Notes: generated by a model from the letters alone, not told the origin. Counted from the stretch's first letter, positions 19,518 through 29,469 are shown. The stretch is DNA of 64,000 nucleotides from CAWBOY01 sp963790585 (GCA_963790585.1 CAWBOY010000002.1:248001-312000); one strand, 5' to 3'. A program made the numbers and translations.

Positions 19518-20284
19518 GAGAATCTCCGGGTTGGATCGGAAACATCGCACGGTGACTATCTTAACAGAGTTTGTCGTGGGCTTCTGGTGCAACCCCCCGA
19601 GGAATTTGATTTTGCCTAACCTGTTGGGAGGGGTACCGGCGTGATGTTTTGGCGCGACGGTCTTAGAACTGGCAGCCTGGAAACTACTGAGGGACATTTC
19701 ACGGCCGGAATCAGCGTCGTGCTTGAATCTTGGCCTGAGACTTTGACCGCGATCCAACTGCGTGTAGTGCCCCGTCCAGACTAAATTTAGGGGTGGCACA
19801 GACATTCCTGTCGGTGCAGCAAAAGGCACATTCGTCGGCTTCCGCACAGACAGGAATGTCTGTGCCACCCCTAAATTTAGTCTGGGCGGCGCAATAGTTT
19901 CATACGACGACGCAAGCATGGGCAGGGAATTCGGCCGTGTTGTAAAATTCCAAAGGGAAACAGCAGGTCAATGTGCCCGTGACGGCCGTCACTCGGTGAC
20001 GACACGGTTCTCGGAGACCTTCGGTCGGGGCGGGTGGTCTCCGACCTTGCCACAACACGGAACATTAGGGTGGCAAGTTCGGGAGACCTTGCCACAACAG
20101 GAGCAGGCGATTCGGCACGTTTGAAACGTGCCGCCACGACTGTAACTGTCTATTTATCAACCAGTTGCAATTTGTGAAGAATCCATGAATTCGTTCGAGG
20201 GGTTTTTGGAGGGGTCGAATGCAACGAATTTTCGGCGAATTCTCATAATTGATGGCGGTGTCGATTCGACCGTTACCCCCAAAT
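19518..20284. other. 767-base intergenic region with decayed repeats
   Basis: No coding gene is supported here. It contains palindrome C copy 2 (19765-19896), a run of related fragments at about 20013-20100 in which GGTCTCCGACCTTGCCACAACA recurs once in a slightly changed form, and a short perfect hairpin CGGCACGTTTGAAACGTGCCG around 20112-20132. The rest shows nothing recognisable. Confidence 0.6.
19765..19896. repeat. Palindrome family C (copy 2)
   Basis: Inverted repeat with the same arms (GACTAAATTTAGGGGTGGCA) and the same loop (AGCAAAAGGCACATTCGTCGG) as the copy at 11680-11811, differing at a few positions in both arms. It lies between two co-directional minus-strand genes. Confidence 0.9.
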
Positions 20285-22960
20285 CTACCAGCCCAAACAG
20301 CAACCCACGCCGCCTGTGTCGCCGCTTACCGGCAGGGCGCGGCGGGCTAAGGGCAATTTGAGATAGTCGGCGCGATCATAGACAACTCGTCCCTCTTGTA
20401 TTGTCATTGTTACGTGCGACACATTCTCGAAGGGGTCGCCGTCGTAGAGGACGATGTCGGCTACTTTGCCGACTTCGAGGCTGCCGCGGGTGTCGGCGAT
20501 GCCGAGGATCTTGGCTGCGTCGAGGGTGATCGACGCTAGGGCGCGGTCGCGGCCTAGCCCGTTGACCATCGCCTGGGCGGCCTCATCGCGCACGAGCCGG
20601 GTCTTGGGTACGTAGCCCTCGAAGCCAGTGCCGATGGCGAGGGGGATCTTCTTATCGGCGAGAACCATCGCGTTGCAGAGCGAACTATTGTAAGTCTCCA
20701 TCGTGCCGCCCGCGCGTTGCATGGTCGGATGGACGACGACGGGCACTTTGGCGGCGACGAGTTCGTCGGCGATCAGGTAGCCTTCGGTGGCCATGTCGAG
20801 GCGGGCTTTGAGCTTGAACTCCTTGGCGAGGCGTAGGGCCGTGGTCAGGTCGTCGGCTCGGTGGGCGGAGAAGATGACCGGCATTTTGCCGTCGAGCGCG
20901 AGGCCCAGCGCGTCGAGCTTGGCGTTGGCGGCAGGTTGCTTGTCGGTCCCCTTGGCGGCGTCGCGTTTGTGTAGTTGGCTTTGAGCTTGGGCAAAAGCTG
21001 TGCGAATCAGGCTCGCGGTTCCCATGCGGGTCGTCGGCAGCTTGTTCGTGTAGGCCGCTTTGGGTACTTCGCCGAGGTTCACGAGGAGACCGGCAGGGAA
21101 GCGCAGCGTCATCTTATCCACAGTTGTGCCCGAGGTGCGGAAGATGCCGGTTTGCCCGGCGATGACATTGTGGCGGCCCGGAACGGCGTGAATCGTAGTC
21201 ACGCCTTGTTGACGGAGAAACTCCAACAACGGCTCGTTCGGATTAAAGCCATCGACCACGCGCAAATCGGCTTGATTCGGGTCGCTGCCTTCATCTTGGT
21301 CTTGGTCGGCGCTGATGTTGAACGCGCCAGACAGGCCAACGACGGTGTGGGCGTCGATCAAGCCGGGCGTGGCATCGGCGGCGCGCAGATAAGGCAGTTC
21401 CGGATTCATCTTAAATGCCGGGTCATCGCGCTTGGCGATCTCGGCAATCTTGCCGTCCTTTACGCGTATGACGCCGCCATCGATCGTGCCCTTGCCGACG
21501 GTATGGAGCCGGCCAACGAGAATGTAATATTCCTTGGGTGACCCTTCAAATTTGGCCTCGGCGCCTCGTTGTTGCGGCATCGAAGCGACGGCGAGCGCTT
21601 TCTCATCCGTTGGCATTTTTGGCAGGCGCTTCTCGTCGGCCAGAGCGAAACCGCCGGTTTGGTAGCTCCAATCCTTTTGCTTGCTCCGATCGAAGACACG
21701 TTTGCCGTCGATATACGTTTCCAAAACATGCGTATAAACGCTGAACGGCTCCCCCGAGAGCACGACGAAATCGGCGTCCTTACCCTTCTCCAGGGAACCG
21801 ACCCGATCCGCGAGGTGCATCATCTCGGCACCATGAATGGTCAACGCCTTGAGCGCAGATTCCGCCGACATGCCGCCGCGCATGGCGATGGCCCCGGTTC
21901 GCAGGAAGAACCGCGATTCGGTGATAAAGTCGTCGGTGTTGATCGCCACCTTGACCCCGGCCTTCTCCAAGACAGCGGCGTTTTCTTCGAGCAAGCCCGT
22001 CGCCTCCGGTTTGCCGCCGGGGCTATCGAGCAGCGTCAGCGACACCGGAACTTTCCGCTTGGCGATCTCCTCGACGATGCGATAGCCCTCGGTGCAATGC
22101 TGCAAGACCAGCTCGAAGTTGAACTCATCGGCGAGACGCATCGCCGTCATCAGGTCGTCGGCGCGATGGCTATGGAAATGGACCGTCCGCTTCCGCTCCA
22201 AAACTTCGACGAGCGGCTCCAGAGCCAAATCGACGTCCGGCGATGTCGCGTTCTTGTCGGATTTCGCCTTTTCACGATGGGCCGTCCATAGTTTTTGATA
22301 CTCGCGTGCCTTGACGAATTGCTCGCGTTGCAGCGCGGCCAGCTTCATGCGCGTCGCCGGCGCCGTCTTGGCGCACGTGAAGTTGAAACCCTTGGGATTC
22401 TCGCCATTCGCCATCTTCAGGCCGCCGAGGACCTCGCCCGGCGTCAGTCGCATTGCTTCGATGGTGTGGCCGCGAAGCTTGACATAAAGCGTCTGCCCGC
22501 CGATGACATTGCCTGAGCCTGGCATGATGTTCGCGGTTGTAATCCCGCCCGCGAGAGCCATGCGAATGCCGGGATCATCCGGCGTGATCGCGTCGATCGC
22601 CCGCAGCGACGACTGCACCGGCCCGCTGCCTTCGTTGCCGTCAGCGTTGGCCTGCACCTGCGGACGTGAGAAGATACCAACATGCGAATGGGTATCCACG
22701 AGACCCGGTATGATCGTCGTCCCCGCGAGATCGACCACAGTTGCATCGGCGGGAATCGTCGTTTCTTCGCCGCCGACGGCGACAATTTTCCCCTTCTGAA
22801 TGATGAGAACGCCCTTGTCGATCGGCTTACCCGCGGCAGTGAGAATGCGAGCGCCTTTGTAAGCGATCGGTTTGTCCGCGGCTGGTTCGTCGGCGAAGGA
22901 ATGTAGGAGAAAGGCGCTTACGAACAATAAGGAGAGGAAAACAGCGTCGAGACGGCGCAT
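20285..22960 (-). CDS. Exported double-domain amidohydrolase (metal-dependent hydrolase)
   Basis: 891 residues. A signal peptide (RLDAVFLSLLFVSAFLLHSFA) is followed by two tandem amidohydrolase-type TIM-barrel domains. Domain 1 has the metal motif PGLVDTHSHVG near residue 85, then ALAGGITTANIMPGSGNVIG, FHSHRADDLMTAMRLA, a conserved His in LVLQHCTEGYRI, NTDDFITESRF and LEKGKDADFVVLSGEPF. Domain 2 (from about residue 510) reads PGLIDAHTVVGLSG, ATEGYLI, GTGFEGYVPKTRL and LEVGKVADIVLYDGDPF. In domain 2 the HxH motif is HTV, so it may not bind metal normally. The fusion of an intact and a partly degenerate copy suggests an internal duplication. Substrates of such secreted planctomycete imidazolonepropionase-like enzymes are unknown. 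It is divergent from an MFS transporter gene, with palindrome F between the starts. Confidence 0.9.
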   Translation of the reverse strand: MRRLDAVFLSLLFVSAFLLHSFADEPAADKPIAYKGARILTAAGKPIDKGVLIIQKGKIVAVGGEETTIPADATVVDLAGTTIIPGLVDTHSHVGIFSRPQVQANADGNEGSGPVQSSLRAIDAITPDDPGIRMALAGGITTANIMPGSGNVIGGQTLYVKLRGHTIEAMRLTPGEVLGGLKMANGENPKGFNFTCAKTAPATRMKLAALQREQFVKAREYQKLWTAHREKAKSDKNATSPDVDLALEPLVEVLERKRTVHFHSHRADDLMTAMRLADEFNFELVLQHCTEGYRIVEEIAKRKVPVSLTLLDSPGGKPEATGLLEENAAVLEKAGVKVAINTDDFITESRFFLRTGAIAMRGGMSAESALKALTIHGAEMMHLADRVGSLEKGKDADFVVLSGEPFSVYTHVLETYIDGKRVFDRSKQKDWSYQTGGFALADEKRLPKMPTDEKALAVASMPQQRGAEAKFEGSPKEYYILVGRLHTVGKGTIDGGVIRVKDGKIAEIAKRDDPAFKMNPELPYLRAADATPGLIDAHTVVGLSGAFNISADQDQDEGSDPNQADLRVVDGFNPNEPLLEFLRQQGVTTIHAVPGRHNVIAGQTGIFRTSGTTVDKMTLRFPAGLLVNLGEVPKAAYTNKLPTTRMGTASLIRTAFAQAQSQLHKRDAAKGTDKQPAANAKLDALGLALDGKMPVIFSAHRADDLTTALRLAKEFKLKARLDMATEGYLIADELVAAKVPVVVHPTMQRAGGTMETYNSSLCNAMVLADKKIPLAIGTGFEGYVPKTRLVRDEAAQAMVNGLGRDRALASITLDAAKILGIADTRGSLEVGKVADIVLYDGDPFENVSHVTMTIQEGRVVYDRADYLKLPLARRALPVSGDTGGVGCCLGW

Positions 22961-22987
22961 GCGTGATACTCCGGGGGATACTCATTC

Positions 22988-23080
22988 GTTTGGCCGCGAG
23001 CCGACAGGCGAGCGCTATTGGATACCGCTCTTTGAAAAAGCGCTATCGCACAGCGCTCGCCTAACGGCTCGCGCCTAAAC
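22988..23080. repeat. Palindrome family F in a divergent promoter region
   Basis: Arms 22988-23016 (GTTTGGCCGCGAGCCGACAG...) and 23052-23080 match with four mismatches over 29 bases; the loop contains CTTTGAAAAAGCGC, itself partly symmetric. It sits between the divergent starts of the amidohydrolase (22960) and the MFS gene (23212), so it is unlikely to be a transcription terminator. Confidence 0.8.
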
Positions 23081-23211
23081 ATTTCTGAAAATCATGCCGC
23101 TTGGAATGCAGTCCGCTGGCATGGGAAACGCCGCCGACCGTCCGTAGGATGAGTATACGATTTCCATCGAACCAGCCGCAACGATTCTCCCCGCACACCG
23201 ACGAGTAGGCC

Positions 23212-24542
23212 ATGCCGTCCGATCATGATCCTTATGCCGCACTTCGATATCGCGATTATTGCTTTCTTCTCTCGGGCGGCGTGCTGACGAGCGTCGGCTC
23301 GACGATGCAAAACACCGTAGTTTCCTGGGAAATCTACGAGGCCTGGCTCACCTCATATCCGGACATTGGGGCGGCCCTCGGCCTGGCTTTTATCGGCCTG
23401 GCTCAGTTTTTACCGATCCTGCTACTCGCCCTGCCCGCCGGCCAACTGGCCGATCGACATAACCGCAAGCACCTCCTCCAGTTTTCTCAAGGGATCATGA
23501 TCCTGTCGTCGCTCGGGCTGGCGACTTTATCGCTGTTTCATGGACCGCTGCCTCTTTATTATGTTTGTCTGGTGTTGGCCGGAATAGGCAGATCGCTGAG
23601 CGCGCGGCGCGGACGGCGCTCGTTTCGCAAGTCGTGCCCGCCGAACATCTCGGCAACGCCGTGACCTGGAACAGCAGTGGCTGGCAACTCGCCAATGTCT
23701 CGGGCCCAGCGCTCGGCGGCTTGTTAATTTTCCTGACGGCGAAATTCTCCCCGCTATTCTACGTACTTGCTTATTGCTTGACGGCTCTATGCGCTTTGAC
23801 CTATTTTCTGTTGCTGAGCCCGATTCGACCGCGCACAACGGCACGGCTCATACAGCCGCGAACGCTCGGCACACTTCTCGCGGGCGTCCGTTTCGTATGG
23901 AACACGGATCTGCTCCTCGCGGCGATTACCCTGGACCTGTTCGCCGTGCTCTTGGGCGGAGTGACAGCGCTCCTGCCGATATACACAAAAGAGATTCTAA
24001 AGGTTGATAACATTTGGTTCGGGCTGATGCGGGCCGCGCCGGCGGCGGGAGCCGTGGTGATGGGCTTAATTCTGGCTCATCGGCCGCCGTTGCGACGCGC
24101 TGGGCCGACGCTTCTGGCCGCCGTGGCTGGGTTCGGTTTGGCAACGATCGTCTTCGGCTTGTCGACCAATGTGTATTTGTCTCTGGCGATGCTGGCCGTG
24201 ATCGGCGGACTCGACAATATCAGCGTCGTGGTGCGCGGCACACTGATGCAGATTTTGACGCCGGACGACATGCGCGGCCGAGTGGCAGCGGTAAGCACGG
24301 TCTTCATCAGTTCGTCCAACGAGCTGGGCGAGGTCGAGTCGGGTTACACTGCCTGGCTCTTTGGCCCGGTCGTCTCCGCCGTCGGCGGCGGCATCGGCAC
24401 GATCGTGGTCGTTTTGTTGGTGATGTTACACTCGCCGAAACTGCTGCGATTGCGCGAGCTACGCCCGCCGCAGCCGGAGACGCCGGAGGCGGCGGTGGCG
24501 CAAGAGATCATGAACGAAGAACAAACTTCGGGGCAGACATGA
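23212..24542 (+). CDS. MFS transporter, enterobactin-exporter (EntS)-like (frameshifted)
   Basis: About 443 residues, twelve predicted membrane segments. It begins DPYAALRYRDYCFLLSGG, the EntS-type start, and has LALPAGQLADRHNRKHLLQ (MFS motif A between helices 2 and 3), AARTALVSQVVPAEHLGNA between helices 4 and 5 and SVVVRGTLMQILTPDDMRGR between helices 10 and 11. Members export siderophores or drugs; the substrate is not evident. A single missing base near 23610 interrupts the frame in the fourth helix region; before and after, the protein follows the family exactly. It is divergent from the amidohydrolase; its stop converges with the TPR protein gene on the other strand. Confidence 0.88.
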
Positions 24543-24564
24543 GCGTGTCCAAACGTCTCGGATC

Positions 24565-25299
24565 TCACTTTTTCGTCTGCAACTCCGCCAGGCGCCGATT
24601 CGCTTCGTCGATATGCTTTGGATCGGTTTCGGTCTTGGTAATCTCGGTATAGATCTGAATCGCCTTGGTTCGCTCATTCAGATAGCGCTCATAGAGCCGG
24701 GCGGCGCACAGGCGGGCGTCGGTGTGGGTCTTGGGATCCCATTGAAAACATCTTTCAAAATAGGCGGCGGCGCGCTCGTACTGACGGTAAGCCTTGCCCT
24801 CATAGAGATCGCCCAATTGATAGGCGGTATCGTCGATCTTGTTACTTTGCGGATAGTTCGTGAGGATCTGCTGAAGCAAAATCTCGGCACGGCGTTGATT
24901 GTCGATGTAATCGGTGCCCCAGCTTGTTTTGTCTTTGAACGTCATCGCGCGGATGTAAAGTTGATTGGCCTCGGGAATGTTTTGTTCCCCCTTCAGCGTC
25001 GGCGGCGGCACGTCGAGTTCGAGCCGATAAGCTTGCTTGGGTATGCGGTGATACTGGAGTAGTTCTTCTTCTGCCCAGCGAGCGTGCTCGATGTCGCCAT
25101 TGGAGATATACTGGGCCCGCAGCGATTCCAGGGTCGACTGATATTCCTTCCGAGCGGCGAGCAAGCGCTCGACGAGTTCAATATCGCTAGCACCCTTCTT
25201 CGGCGGCGTCTTTGCAGGCGCGTTCGTCTGGGCGTTTAGCGCCGCGGCGAAGATAAAAAGCAATAGCGCTAATCCGGCAAATCGAAATTGAGAAGGCAT
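24565..25299 (-). CDS. Exported tetratricopeptide-like protein
   Basis: 244 residues from the ATG at 25297-25299, which opens a signal peptide (PSQFRFAGLALLLFIFAAALNAQ). The mature part is helical: a helix with ELVERLLAARKEYQSTLE, then BamD-like TPR units such as ILTNYPQSNKIDDTAYQLGD and YEGKAYRQYERAAAYFERCF and YLNERTKAIQIYTEI. BamD/YbgF-like proteins act in the outer-membrane/periplasm; the same is inferred here. It follows the PIN-TRAM gene on the same strand with 40 bases between them and may form a two-gene unit. Confidence 0.8.
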   Translation of the reverse strand: MPSQFRFAGLALLLFIFAAALNAQTNAPAKTPPKKGASDIELVERLLAARKEYQSTLESLRAQYISNGDIEHARWAEEELLQYHRIPKQAYRLELDVPPPTLKGEQNIPEANQLYIRAMTFKDKTSWGTDYIDNQRRAEILLQQILTNYPQSNKIDDTAYQLGDLYEGKAYRQYERAAAYFERCFQWDPKTHTDARLCAARLYERYLNERTKAIQIYTEITKTETDPKHIDEANRRLAELQTKK

Positions 25300-25339
25300 C
25301 CTTGCGCTCCTTGTGGACAGACATTGTTCCGCATCCCGC

Positions 25340-26464
25340 TTAGTCGTGCCCCCCGCCAGCGGCTGAGGCGGAAACGATTGGGTGCGTAGCCGACGAGCCG
25401 GAGCCGGATTTCGGCTCATGCCGGCCGAAGATCATCCGGCCCGCGGGCGTTTGCAATACGCTGGTCACCGTAATTAGAACTTCCTGACCGATCCATGACC
25501 TTCCTTGCTCGACGACGACCATCGTGCCGTCTTCCAGGTAACCGACGCCCTGGCCGATCTGGTCGCCGGCTTTTACCAGCCGCACCAGCATCGTTTCACC
25601 TGGCAGTGCGACTGATTTCAGCGAGTTGGCCAGCTCGTTGAGATTGATAACTTCGACGCCCTGCAACTGAGCTATCTTATTTAGATTGTAATCGTTGGTG
25701 ACGACGCGAGCGCCGAGAGCCTTGGCCATGACCACGAGACGTTCATCTACCTTTTGTATGTCGCGCAGTTCGGCCATATTGCCTTCGTGCATCACCAGCT
25801 CGATTTTCGGATTCCCCTGCATCCTCTTCAGCATGTCCAAACCACGCCGTCCGCGATTGCGTTTCAGCTTATCGGAGCTATCGGCCACGTTCTGAAGCTC
25901 TTGGAGCACGAAGCGCGGCACGATCAGCTTGGTATCGATGAAGCGCGTCTCGCAAATGTCGGCGATGCGGCCATCAATGATGACGCTCGTATCGAGAACC
26001 AGCGGCCTGGCCCCCTTGATCTGCTTGGAAAACTCGACATAAGGGATGATGAATCGGAATTCATCCTTAGTCTGCAGCAGAGTCGAAATCGAGATATAAC
26101 AGCAAACCACGGTTAGGAGCAAGGTCACCCCCTTGCGCAGCGGGTCGTTGCCCTTGTCGGGACCGTTGAACAAGAATGGGTCAAGCGCGTAGGAAAGAAT
26201 CTGACCCAAAAGCAGCCCAAGCAACATGCCGAAATAGATGGCCGAGATCGTGGTGATCTGCTTGTTGCGGACCCAAACGTCGAGCAGCACAATCGTGAGG
26301 CCACTACCCAGAATGACGAAAAACGCAGTCCAGGCTTTGAAAGTCTCGCCATTCGGCGAATCATCGGGGCCATTGAAATGATAAAAGGCCTTGATTGCCA
26401 GGCCGATCAAGATGGCTCCAAAGATGCCTCGCACGAGCCATAACAAAACTCGTGACGATGACAT
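25340..26464 (-). CDS. PIN/TRAM-domain integral membrane protein (YacL-like)
   Basis: 374 residues from the ATG at 26462-26464. Four hydrophobic segments lie in residues 1-140 (LLWLVRGIFGAILIGLAI and following), then a PIN nuclease domain beginning LVLDTSVIIDGRIADICETR with acidic residues at DTS and at VTNDYNLNK (YNL...), and a C-terminal TRAM RNA-binding domain (GQGVGYLEDGTMVVVEQGR). This is the exact order of the YacL family found across Firmicutes, planctomycetes and others; the family may bind or cut RNA at the membrane. The predicted active-site acids are kept. It is transcribed before the TPR protein gene. Confidence 0.9.
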   Translation of the reverse strand: MSSSRVLLWLVRGIFGAILIGLAIKAFYHFNGPDDSPNGETFKAWTAFFVILGSGLTIVLLDVWVRNKQITTISAIYFGMLLGLLLGQILSYALDPFLFNGPDKGNDPLRKGVTLLLTVVCCYISISTLLQTKDEFRFIIPYVEFSKQIKGARPLVLDTSVIIDGRIADICETRFIDTKLIVPRFVLQELQNVADSSDKLKRNRGRRGLDMLKRMQGNPKIELVMHEGNMAELRDIQKVDERLVVMAKALGARVVTNDYNLNKIAQLQGVEVINLNELANSLKSVALPGETMLVRLVKAGDQIGQGVGYLEDGTMVVVEQGRSWIGQEVLITVTSVLQTPAGRMIFGRHEPKSGSGSSATHPIVSASAAGGGHD

Positions 26465-26620
26465 ATTCGGTTGATCGGATTTGGTGAACCATCGGGAAAG
26501 AGGTCGGAAGGGATTGAACACGAGACAAACTCCGTGTCGAATTCGCCGGGAGAGACGAACGGTGGGATTCACGCCGGCGGAAATCAACGCCAAAGCGCGA
26601 GGTATGGAACAATAAATACT

Positions 26621-27789
26621 TTATATGATACTGAAAGGCTGGAACAGGCGGAGATACTCATCTTGGGCGTAGCGATCCGTCATGCCGGCAAGGTAATCGC
26701 ATACCGTGCGCTCCACACCTAATTCTTGAGTCTTGCGCGAATAGCGTTCCGGCAGCAGCTGCGGCATGCGACAGAATTCGGCGAACAACTGCGTCACGAT
26801 GCGCACCCCCTTCACAGCCATTCGCTGAACGCGTGAATGCCGGTAGACACGTCGCAACAGGAAGTCTTCCAGGTCCGCTTTCAATTCTTGCACCTCGGCC
26901 CCTGGGCCAATCAATTCCGCATCGCAATGACGAACATCGTCAAGGCTGGCAATTCGATGCTGCCGAAGTTGAGCTTGTGAGTGCCTCAGTAAATCTTCTA
27001 CTTGCCAATTGACCAGCGTGCGAACCATCGTAGGCCGCAATTGTTCTGAACGCAGCTCGCCGTGCCGCTCGTGGACTTGCTGGCGCACGGCTCGCCAAAA
27101 CGGCACTTCGTTTAGGTCGTGGGGCGTTATCAACTCCAGGCCCAGGGCGTCGTCAATGTCATGAGCGTTGTAGGCGAGGCTATCGGCCGCATCGACGACA
27201 CGCGCTTCCAACAACGGCTGCCCAACGATAATAAAGTCGGCAATCTCGGCTACATCCCGCCGCTTGCTGTGGTGGGCCATCGCCTCCAACACTTCCGACG
27301 ACAGATTCAGCCCAGGAAAATCGGGATACGGGTACTCCAGGACTTCGGCGATCCGCAAGGCGTGCAAATTATGTTCAAAGCCGCCGAAAACTTTCATACA
27401 CTCATCGAGCGCCGCTCGCCAGCATGGCCAAAAGGCGGATGCCCCAAGTCGTGTGAGAGCGCGATCGCCTCGGTAAGATCCTCGTTCAACCGAAGACTGC
27501 GCGCGATGGTGCGGCTGATTTGAGCCACTTCGAGGGTGTGCGTGAGCCGCGTTCGATGATGGTCGTTGGTCTGAGTGACGAGCACCTGTGTCTTGTGCAT
27601 GAGTCGCCGAAACGCGGTCGAGTGGACGATCCGATCGCGGTCGCGCTGGTAAGGCGTCCGGAGCGGATGTTCCGTTTCCGGTCGCCGCCGTCCCCGGCTC
27701 AGCCGGGTATGCATCGCAAAAGGAGCGAGATTGTCATCTTCGAGGCGTAGCGCATCAGCGGGGCCGAACAGCGGGTCATCCACCGCCAT
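26621..27789 (-). CDS. dgt: dGTP triphosphohydrolase-like HD-domain protein (frameshifted)
   Basis: About 389 residues. It hydrolyses dGTP (or other dNTPs) to the nucleoside and triphosphate. The N-terminal part has LRTPYQRDRDRIVHSTAFRR and the HD metal motif HTLEVAQ...HDLGHPPFGHAGE; the second part has GGFEHNLHALRI, MAHHSKRR and DAADSLAYNAHDIDDAL, the third metal/active-site segment. A missing G in GGG near 27413 breaks the frame just after the HD motif; the joined text (GERALDECMKVFGG) is seamless. The start ATG is at 27787-27789. The length is typical of the DGTPase family type 2. Palindrome B copy 2 lies directly upstream. Confidence 0.92.
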
Positions 27790-27818
27790 GAAATGTCCTC
27801 GGGGGGTAGATATTGCAA

Positions 27819-27899
27819 TGGCGAGCCGGGATCGTCAGCTCCCGGAGGGCATTACATTCGCTCAGACTTTCTCCAGGAGCTGACGCTCCCGGATCGCCA
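27819..27899. repeat. Palindrome family B (copy 2)
   Basis: Arms 27819-27847 and 27871-27899 pair with three mismatches over 29 bases; the 23-base loop GGCATTACATTCGCTCAGAC(TTT) matches, position by position and in length, the loops at 3975-4052 and 31637-31717. It lies between dgt and the HIT gene, both on the minus strand. Confidence 0.9.
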
Positions 27900-27958
27900 A
27901 TACAGCGGTTCTTGACCCATTATGGCTATTTCCGTCGGTCTTGTCGTCGGCTTCTTGT

Positions 27959-28453
27959 CTAAGCCTTTTGAAGTTCGGGCGTCAGCAGGTCGTAGAGCGC
28001 TTCGAGCGATTGCGAAATGACGTGGGTGTCGGCGATGGCGGACATGAAATTCGTGTCGCCGTTCCAGCGTGGAACGATGTGCCAGTGCAGGTGACCGGGC
28101 AAACCAGCGCCTGCGGCGGCGCCGAGATTTAGGCCGATGTTGAAGCCGTGTGGTTTGATTAATCCTTGAAGAGCCGAAACGAGGTGTCGGATCGTGTCAA
28201 AAATCTCCAGCCCCTCTTCGACGCTAAGGTCTTCCAGGTTGGCCTTGTGTGCGAGAGGCGCAATGAGGAGATGGCCGTTGTTGTAGGGATAGCGATTGAG
28301 CACCACGACGCAGTGCGGGCGGCGCCAGGCTATGAGGTTGGTGCGATCATCGGTTTCGCCCAGACCACGGCACAGAAAGCAATCGTTTCCCGGATTTGGG
28401 CCCTTCACCTTTGTGATAAACGGCATCCGCCACGGCGCCCATAAATGATCCAT
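27959..28453 (-). CDS. HIT-family nucleotide hydrolase/transferase
   Basis: 164 residues from the ATG at 28451-28453 (DHLWAPWRM, the usual HIT/AP4A-type start); the frame is open 15 codons upstream without similarity. It carries the histidine triad GLPGHLHWHIVPRWNGD (HxHxH), plus CFLCRG (a possible zinc site) and NRYPYNNGHLLIAPLAHKA. Such proteins act on AP4A, ADP-sulfate or other nucleotide-linked substrates in the cytoplasm; the exact substrate is not predictable. Upstream is a long non-coding stretch with two hairpins. Confidence 0.92.
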   Translation of the reverse strand: MDHLWAPWRMPFITKVKGPNPGNDCFLCRGLGETDDRTNLIAWRRPHCVVVLNRYPYNNGHLLIAPLAHKANLEDLSVEEGLEIFDTIRHLVSALQGLIKPHGFNIGLNLGAAAGAGLPGHLHWHIVPRWNGDTNFMSAIADTHVISQSLEALYDLLTPELQKA

Positions 28454-28630
28454 CGTCACACTCGTTTGGAGTCTTCGCGAACCCGACAGGCTCGCCATAT
28501 CAAGATGACCAACTTATCTGTTTCCCATCCCGCTTGACTGGCACCCAATTCGGAAGCCTTCCGAGGAGCCGAATTGACTTGAGGCATAACACCGTCCTAG
28601 CCACCCTTTGTTCCGCGCGGAACATTGTAT

Positions 28631-28678
28631 GCCGACCGTCGCGCCAAAAAAGCACATTGCCTTGGCGCGACGGTCGGC
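28631..28678. repeat. Palindrome family G
   Basis: Perfect 17-bp arms (GCCGACCGTCGCGCCAA and its complement) around a 14-base loop with AAAAGCACATTGC, similar in wording to the loop of family C. A third arm-like copy follows about 45 bases later, so the element looks partly duplicated or decayed. Confidence 0.8.
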
Positions 28679-28878
28679 TAACACAACCAATTGATAGTGT
28701 TGATGTTGCGCTGCGGCCTCGACCGTCGCGCCAACATTTGCGTGTGGTACCCCCCAGCGCCGGCCGTCATGCTTTCGAGAAAGAAAGTAAGGCACACAAG
28801 GGGTTATTTCGGGGCCGGTCCATCTACTGCTTTCCGACCCCTCTTAATACTACTTCCCAGATATAAGGGCCCATCTCA

Positions 28879-28910
28879 CACTAGCCCCAAGCGCACGCTT
28901 TGGGCTAGTG
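28879..28910. terminator. Probable bidirectional terminator hairpin
   Basis: CACTAGCCCCAAGCG pairs with CGCTTTGGGCTAGTG (two mismatches) with a 2-base loop, followed by an AT-rich stretch with CTTCTTTTTG. It lies close to the end of the minus-strand secreted protein gene that stops at 28953, on its downstream side, as expected for a terminator. Confidence 0.55.
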
Positions 28911-28952
28911 AATGTTCCCCTTCTTTTTGAGGAGTTGTACTAATTCCGCTCG

Positions 28953-29343
28953 TCAGGGCTTCAGGGGTTTCAATGGCCCGGCCATCGGTTCCGTAGACTC
29001 AGGCGGGAAATTCACTGGGATGCGCATCGCCTTCCGATTCTCAAACGGATCGGGCAGGTCGATCTTCACGAAAGGGGCCGGAGTCGTCCGCCGCGGCATG
29101 GGGGCTCCCACCGCTACCTTGGCCGACATTTCCTCGGTCGCATCCGTAAGCGACGCGCGGTCGACGATAGGCTTCGCCAAAAAAGGCAACGGTGGTACGA
29201 CATTGGCGTCAACCGACGGAACCCGAAGCCGCGGCCCCGCGTTCATGTCCGCTTTTTGGGCGACGGGCGCATCATTGCCAGCGTAACCAACCAGCGCACA
29301 GGCCGAAAAAAAGAATAGCGGGGAATATAAGTCGACCTGTCAT
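28953..29343 (-). CDS. Small secreted hypothetical protein (frameshifted)
   Basis: About 129 residues when one base is added or removed near 29290. The start is the ATG at 29341-29343: MTGRLIFPAILFFGLCALVGYAG, a clean signal peptide, is reached only by joining the two frames; then NDAPVAQKADMNAGPRLRV and a Pro-rich tail (PVNFPPESTEPMAGPLKPLKP) with PFENRKAMRIP. No catalytic motif or known family. It lies upstream in the same direction as nothing obvious; a hairpin-like CCACCCAGGG...CCTTGGGTAGGG is found between it and the next gene (about 29392-29419). Confidence 0.6.
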
Positions 29344-29469
29344 GACATTCCTTTCAAAGGCTTTCTGGAGAGTTTTACCTTTCCCACCCAGGGTGCGTCC
29401 GCGACCTTGGGTAGGGGGACGCAACTTTTCCGAGAGATTTTCAACCACACGCGAATGCACTTGCCTCGG

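Larger units (their letters stand above)
28454..28952. other. Roughly 500-base intergenic stretch with hairpins
   Basis: No gene is supported; open frames here cross hairpins and have no family character. It holds the perfect inverted repeat at 28631-28678, a further one-sided copy of its arm (CGACCGTCGCGCCAACATT) at about 28721, a palindrome-like CCGCGCGG motif at 28614 and the terminator-like hairpin at 28879-28910. Confidence 0.6.

Noticed and set aside
28514..28866. Small open frames on both strands between HIT and the secreted gene
   Set aside because: They pass through the hairpin at 28631-28678 and have no start signals or family similarity.
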